Shown here: one piece after another, positions 60,056 through 64,000 of the stretch
Layout: every line of letters starts with the position of its first letter
Position numbering within the stretch: position 1 is the stretch's first letter
Assembly: GCF_025725725.1 (NCBI RefSeq)
Contig: NZ_CP107020.1
Coordinates: 620,001 to 684,000, forward strand
Source of the DNA: Brachybacterium huguangmaarense
Lineage (GTDB): Bacteria > Actinomycetota > Actinomycetes > Actinomycetales > Dermabacteraceae
Length of the DNA: 64,000 bases
Direction of reading: 5' to 3'
Notes under the pieces: generated by a model
Database searches by the model: none
Told to the model about the DNA's origin: nothing
Seen by the model: the letters and a program-made list of their open reading frames with translations, nothing else
Program-made: the position numbers and the translations under genes

Positions 60056-61402
60056 ATGACCTCGAAGAACCCGGCCGCCTCCTCCCCCCGCGCGGTCGTC
60101 GATCGCGACATCCTGCGTCTGGCGATCCCGTCGCTCGGCGCCCTCGTGGCCGAGCCGCTGTTCGTGATGGTGGACTCCGGGTTCGTCGCGCGCGTCTCGA
60201 CGACGGCGCTCGCGGGGCTCGGCCTCGCCTCGACCGTGCTGACCACCGTGGTGGGACTGTCGGTCTTCCTCGCCTACTCGACGACCGCCGCCGTGGCCCG
60301 GGCCTTTGGGGCCGGGCGACGCAGGGAGGCGATCGCGCGCGGCGTCGACGCGTGCTGGCTGGCCCTCGGGATCGGCGGCGGCTGCCTCGTCGTGCTGGTG
60401 GCGCTCGGGCGGCCCGTGCTCTCGCTCTTCGGCCCGTCGCCGGAGGTGCTCGACCAGGCCGTCGTCTATCTGCGGATCAGCGCGATCGGGCTTCCGGCCA
60501 TGCTCTCGGTGCAGGCCGCGACGGGACTGGTCCGCGGCCTCCAGAACGCGCGGCTGCCGCTCGTGGTCGCGATCGGGGGCGCCGTCCTGAACATCCCCCT
60601 CAACGGCCTCCTCATCATGGGCCTGCACCTGGGGATCGCGGGCTCCGCGATCGGGACCGTCGTCTGCCAGTGGCTCATGGCCTCGGTGCTGCTGGTCGTG
60701 ATCGCCCGCAGCGCGCGCCGCGACGGGGTCGGGCTCGCGCCGCAGCTGCGCTCGGTCGCCTCGGCGGGCCGCGAGTCGATCCCGATGTTCGTGCGCACCG
60801 TGAGCCTGCGCCTCGTGCTGATCGTGACCGTGTTGATCGCGACGGGCCTGGGCGAGGTGCAGCTGGCCGCCCATCAGCTCGCGTCGACGGTGTTCAACCT
60901 GCTCGCGCTCACGCTCGACGCGCTCGCGATCGCGGGGCAGGCCCTCGTCGGACGCTATCTCGGGGCCGCCGACACCGACACCGTGCACGCCGTGACGCGG
61001 CGCCTCATCACGTGGGGCGTCGGCGGCGGCGTGGTGGTGGGGTTCGTGCTGCTCGCGGCGAGCTACGTCGTGCCGGGCCTGTTCACCCCCGACCCGGCCG
61101 TGCAGGCGAACCTGCGGGCGGCGCTGTGGGTGCTCGTGATCGCCCAGCCGCTGGCCGGGTACGTGTTCGTGCTCGACGGGGTGCTGATGGGGGCGGGCGA
61201 CGCCCCCTACCTCGCGCGCGCCGGCATGATCACGGCGGCCGCCGTGATGCCGGGCGCCGCGCTCGTGGCCTGGTGGCATCCCGCGGGTCCGCTCGGGCTG
61301 GCTGCCCTGTGGGCCGCGTGCAACCTCGTCTTCATGATCGCGCGTGCCGTCGCCCTCGGGATCCGGGTGCGCGGGAACGCCTGGATGCGCACCGGGGCGT
61401 GA
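60056..61402 (+). CDS. MATE-family efflux protein (DinF-like)
   Basis: A 448-residue multidrug exporter with 12 predicted helices in two repeats: LRLAIPSLGALVAEPLFVMVDSGFV at the start and IPMFVRTVSLRLVLIVTVLIAT at the second. The N-terminal pattern and AVVYLRISAIGLPAMLSVQAATGLVRGLQNARLPL fit the DinF/NorM-like group. The substrate is not known. TAGGGT lies ten bases before the ATG, and it diverges from the RND pump. E. coli dinF is LexA-controlled, but no LexA-type box is seen before this gene. Confidence 0.9.
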   Translation: MTSKNPAASSPRAVVDRDILRLAIPSLGALVAEPLFVMVDSGFVARVSTTALAGLGLASTVLTTVVGLSVFLAYSTTAAVARAFGAGRRREAIARGVDACWLALGIGGGCLVVLVALGRPVLSLFGPSPEVLDQAVVYLRISAIGLPAMLSVQAATGLVRGLQNARLPLVVAIGGAVLNIPLNGLLIMGLHLGIAGSAIGTVVCQWLMASVLLVVIARSARRDGVGLAPQLRSVASAGRESIPMFVRTVSLRLVLIVTVLIATGLGEVQLAAHQLASTVFNLLALTLDALAIAGQALVGRYLGAADTDTVHAVTRRLITWGVGGGVVVGFVLLAASYVVPGLFTPDPAVQANLRAALWVLVIAQPLAGYVFVLDGVLMGAGDAPYLARAGMITAAAVMPGAALVAWWHPAGPLGLAALWAACNLVFMIARAVALGIRVRGNAWMRTGA

Positions 61403-61442
61403 GCGCGCAGCGCCCACGCCCCGGTGCCCGGGACCGCGAGGG

Positions 61443-63776
61443 TCAGGCGGCGCTGCCCTGCAGCGCGCCGGCCCGCACCCGGGCGGCCGCCTCGACGAGA
61501 TGGGCGAGCGAGGCCCGCGTCTCCTCGTAGCCGCGGGTCTTGAGGCCGCAGTCGGGATTGGCCCACAGCCGCTCGGCGCCCACGGCCGCGCGCGCCGCCG
61601 TGAGCAGCTCGGCGATCTCGTCGACGCCGGGGACGCGGGGCGAGTGGATGTCCCACACGCCCGGGCCGATGCCGCGCGCGAAGCGCTCGGGGTCGATCGC
61701 CGCGACCACCTCGCCACGCGACCGGGCCGACTCGATGCTCGTGACGTCCGCGTCGAGGGCGTCGATCGCGTCGATGACCTCGTTGAACTCGCTGTAGCAC
61801 AGATGGGTGTGGATCTGGGTGGCGGGGGCCGCGCCGGCGGTCGCGAGGCGGAACGCGTCGACCGACCACGCGAGGTAGGCGTCCTGGTCGCCGTGGCGGA
61901 GCGGGAGCAGCTCACGCAGGGCCGGCTCGTCGACCTGCACGATGCCGATGCCGGCGGCCTCGAGGTCCGCGACCTCGTCGCGCAGGGCGAGGGCCACCTG
62001 GTCCGCGGTCTCGCCGAGGCTCTGGTCGTCGCGCACGAAGGACCAGGCCAGGATCGTCACCGGTCCCGTGAGCATGCCCTTGACCGGCTTGTCGGTGAGC
62101 GACTGGGCGTAGGCGGCCCAGTCCACGGTGATCGGCGCGGGGCGCGACACGTCGCCGAACAGGATCGAGGGACGCGTGCAGCGCGAGCCGTAGGACTGGA
62201 CCCAGCCGTGCGCGGTCGTCGCGAAGCCGTCGAGGTTCTCCGCGAAGTACTGGACCATGTCGTTGCGCTCGGGTTCGCCGTGCACGAGGACGTCGAGGCC
62301 CAGCTCCTCCTGCAGCTCGATCACGCGACGGATCTCCGCGCGCATCGCCGCGACGTAGCCGTCGTCGTCGAGACGTCCGGCGGTGTGGTCGGCGCGGGCT
62401 CGCCGCACCTCCGCGACCTGCGGGAACGAGCCGATCGTGGTCGTCGGGAGCACGGGCAGGCCCAGGGCCTCCTGCTGCGCGGCCGCCCGGCGGGCGTAGT
62501 CGCCGCGCTCGAGATCGGCGGCCGTCAGGGCGGCGGCCCGGTCGCGCACCGCCTGGTCGCGCACGCCCGGGAAGTCGCGGGCGACGGACCGCGGGCCGTC
62601 GACGCGGCCCGGCTCGACCTCGCCCGTCGCGAGGTGCACGACCTCGGCGACCTTCTCGTCGGCGAAGGCGAGGGTCGCGACGAGCTCGGCCGGCAGGGCG
62701 GACTCGCGCTCGAGGGTGTGCGGGACGTGCTGGAGGGACACCGAGGTCGCGACCACGACGGCCGCGGGGTCGCCGCCGGCCGCCTCGACGCGCTCGCGCA
62801 GCGCGGCGAGGCGCGCGGCGGCGGTCGCCTCGTCGGTGCGCCACACGGAGCGGCCCTCGACGAGGCCCGCGACGAGCTGCACGTCGCCGATGCCGGCGAG
62901 CTGCTCGGACGTGGGCAGGTCGCCGCGGGTCGCGTCGACGTGCACGGCCTCGACGCCGCTCCCGAGCAGCGCCGGCAGCAGGTCGCCGATGCCGCCGTAG
63001 GGCGTGGTCACGAGGATCCGCGGCCGGTCGGTGCGGGCCGCGAGCGCGCCTGCGGTGCGCTCGACGAGGCGGGCGAGCTCGTCGGCGCCGATGCGCTGGT
63101 CGGCGGCGAGCGCGGGCTCGTCGAGCTGCACCCACGGGGCGCCGGCGGCCGCCAGCTCGGACAGCAGCTCGGCGTACACGGCCACGGCGTCGTCGACCCG
63201 GTCCAGGGGGTCGAAGCCCGCGGGGGCGTCGTCGGCGGCCTTGGCGAGCAGGAGCAGGGTGAGGGGGCCCACGATCACGGGCCGGCTCGTCACGCCGTCC
63301 TCGAGGCCCTCCCGGAACAGCTCGGCGAGACGGTGCGAGGCGACGTGGAGGTCGGTGTCGGGGCCGATCTCGGGCACGAGGTAGTGGTAGTTGGTGTCGA
63401 ACCACTTCGTCATCTCGAGCGGCGGCTGCTCGGCGCTGCCACGGGCGAGGGTGAAGTAGCCGTCGGTGCCGATCGTGCCGTCGGCCTCGACCACGGAGGA
63501 GAAGCGGGAGGGCACGGCGCCGATCGACACGGCGGCGTCGAGCACCTGGTCGTAGAGGGAGAAGGTCTCGGGGATCGCGGCCGGCGCGGTCAGGCCGAGC
63601 TCGACGAGGCGCGCACGGGTGGCGCGGCGCAGCTCCCGGGTGCGCCGGGCGAACTCCGCGGCGTCGATGCGGCCGGCCCAGGCTGCCTCCTCGGCCTTCT
63701 TCAGCTCGCGGTCGGGGCCGATGCGCGGGTAGCCGACGATCGTGGCGGCGGGCAGGGCGGCAGAGGTCGCGGTCAT
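61443..63776 (-). CDS. metE: Cobalamin-independent methionine synthase
   Basis: A 777-residue enzyme of normal length that methylates homocysteine with methyl-tetrahydrofolate. The N-terminal GYPRIGPDRELKKAEEAAW, the folate/homocysteine region MTKWFDTNYHYLVPE, and the zinc ligands in THLCYSEF (His, Cys) and NPDCGLKTR (Cys) are all present. GGAGATCCCTC leads into the ATG, and the start overlaps the metF stop codon by 4 bp. It converges on the MATE gene with only 40 bp between. Confidence 0.96.
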   Translation of the reverse strand: MTATSAALPAATIVGYPRIGPDRELKKAEEAAWAGRIDAAEFARRTRELRRATRARLVELGLTAPAAIPETFSLYDQVLDAAVSIGAVPSRFSSVVEADGTIGTDGYFTLARGSAEQPPLEMTKWFDTNYHYLVPEIGPDTDLHVASHRLAELFREGLEDGVTSRPVIVGPLTLLLLAKAADDAPAGFDPLDRVDDAVAVYAELLSELAAAGAPWVQLDEPALAADQRIGADELARLVERTAGALAARTDRPRILVTTPYGGIGDLLPALLGSGVEAVHVDATRGDLPTSEQLAGIGDVQLVAGLVEGRSVWRTDEATAAARLAALRERVEAAGGDPAAVVVATSVSLQHVPHTLERESALPAELVATLAFADEKVAEVVHLATGEVEPGRVDGPRSVARDFPGVRDQAVRDRAAALTAADLERGDYARRAAAQQEALGLPVLPTTTIGSFPQVAEVRRARADHTAGRLDDDGYVAAMRAEIRRVIELQEELGLDVLVHGEPERNDMVQYFAENLDGFATTAHGWVQSYGSRCTRPSILFGDVSRPAPITVDWAAYAQSLTDKPVKGMLTGPVTILAWSFVRDDQSLGETADQVALALRDEVADLEAAGIGIVQVDEPALRELLPLRHGDQDAYLAWSVDAFRLATAGAAPATQIHTHLCYSEFNEVIDAIDALDADVTSIESARSRGEVVAAIDPERFARGIGPGVWDIHSPRVPGVDEIAELLTAARAAVGAERLWANPDCGLKTRGYEETRASLAHLVEAAARVRAGALQGSAA

Positions 63777-64000
63777 GAGGGATCTCCTGTGGTGGGGGTG
63801 TGCGGCGCGGGTGCGGACCAGCGGTCCAGGTCGAGGGTCTCGAGCACGTCGAGGGCCTCGGCGTGACGGTTGAAGGTGAACAGGTGCAGGCCGGGGGCGC
63901 CGTCGTCGAGGACGCGGCGGATGAGGTCGACGGTGAAGGCGACGCCGATACGTCGCCGCGCGGCGTCGTCCCGCGCGGTCTCGAGGGCGTGCAGCAGCGA
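63773..64000 (-). CDS. metF: Methylenetetrahydrofolate reductase, C-terminal part
   Basis: Seventy-five codons of the 3' end are in the window. IGVAFTVDLIRRVLDDGAPGLHLFTFNRHAEALDVLE contains the MetF C-terminal signature GLHLFTFNR. MetF makes the methyl-tetrahydrofolate that MetE uses. The metF-metE order and the ATGA overlap show a coupled operon. The N-terminal part and promoter lie outside the window. Confidence 0.9.
   Translation of the reverse strand, partial: SLLHALETARDDAARRRIGVAFTVDLIRRVLDDGAPGLHLFTFNRHAEALDVLETLDLDRWSAPAPHTPTTGDPS

Noticed and set aside
60056-61402. MATE gene as part of the SOS regulon because of its dinF-like family
   Set aside because: No GAAC-N4-GTTC box was found in the 211 bp upstream.

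Overview
The window is very GC-rich, close-packed DNA from an actinomycete, most likely of the order Micrococcales. A Brachybacterium-like member of Dermabacteraceae is my guess, not something the sequence proves. The signs are strong G/C at third codon positions, many GTG starts, 4-bp stop/start overlaps, and at least a dozen genes whose start codon sits 6-7 nt after a TANNNT -10 box (leaderless transcripts). There is also a 6C-type small RNA, DesK/NarL-type signalling, a LexA-like box and a MetNIQ importer. I see no phage genes, transposases or CRISPR array.

Layout. 1-5.3 kb: end of an NYN-domain gene, an MFS exporter, tRNA-Ser(CGA), and oligopeptidase B followed by a 31-bp repeat array. 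5.3-8.0 kb: metQ-metI-metN. 8.1-8.5 kb: a frameshifted small gene and a palindromic element. 8.6-14.5 kb: a five-gene amino-sugar operon (binding lipoprotein, two permeases, cytoplasmic NagZ, AnmK). 14.6-19.9 kb: MazG-like protein, a drug-type ABC exporter with a DesK/NarL two-component system, and an SRPBCC protein. 20-23 kb: tadA, a RibD-C reductase, upp, a methionine-rich mini-ORF and an orphan winged-helix regulator, then 6C RNA. 23.4-28.3 kb: PP2C-like phosphatase diverging from an SNF2 helicase and SWIM protein. 28.6-34.9 kb: serine hydrolase, Ser/Thr kinase, lipoprotein, esterase. 35-41 kb: MFS transporter with a lost stop codon, CsbD, NlpC/P60, a class-A-like serine hydrolase, two gene remnants and a succinate-semialdehyde dehydrogenase. 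41.4-47.7 kb: a catabolic cluster (M20 amidohydrolase, DUF1028, RidA-like, flavin monooxygenase, LysR, MHS transporter). 48-54 kb: dnaB, an ABC exporter, DinB-like, GNAT and repeat-rich helical proteins. 54.3-61.4 kb: two ferritin-like genes behind a LexA-type box, an RND pump and a MATE pump. 61.4-64 kb: metE and the end of metF.

Methionine is a recurring theme: MetNIQ uptake, the MetF-MetE pair, and a Met-rich mini-ORF that shares an ATGTGAACG box with the metN upstream region. The most striking non-coding feature is the number of long palindromes and tandem arrays in the gaps. Three unrelated palindrome families each occur two or three times with arms of about 10-26 bp. There are also tandem arrays of 31, 42, 26 and about 24 bp. 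One family lies where an MFS gene has lost its stop codon. The best candidates for undescribed biology are these repeat families, the Met-rich mini-ORF with its regulator, the LexA-box pair of active-looking and degenerate ferritin-like proteins, and the M20/DUF1028/RidA/FMO cluster.
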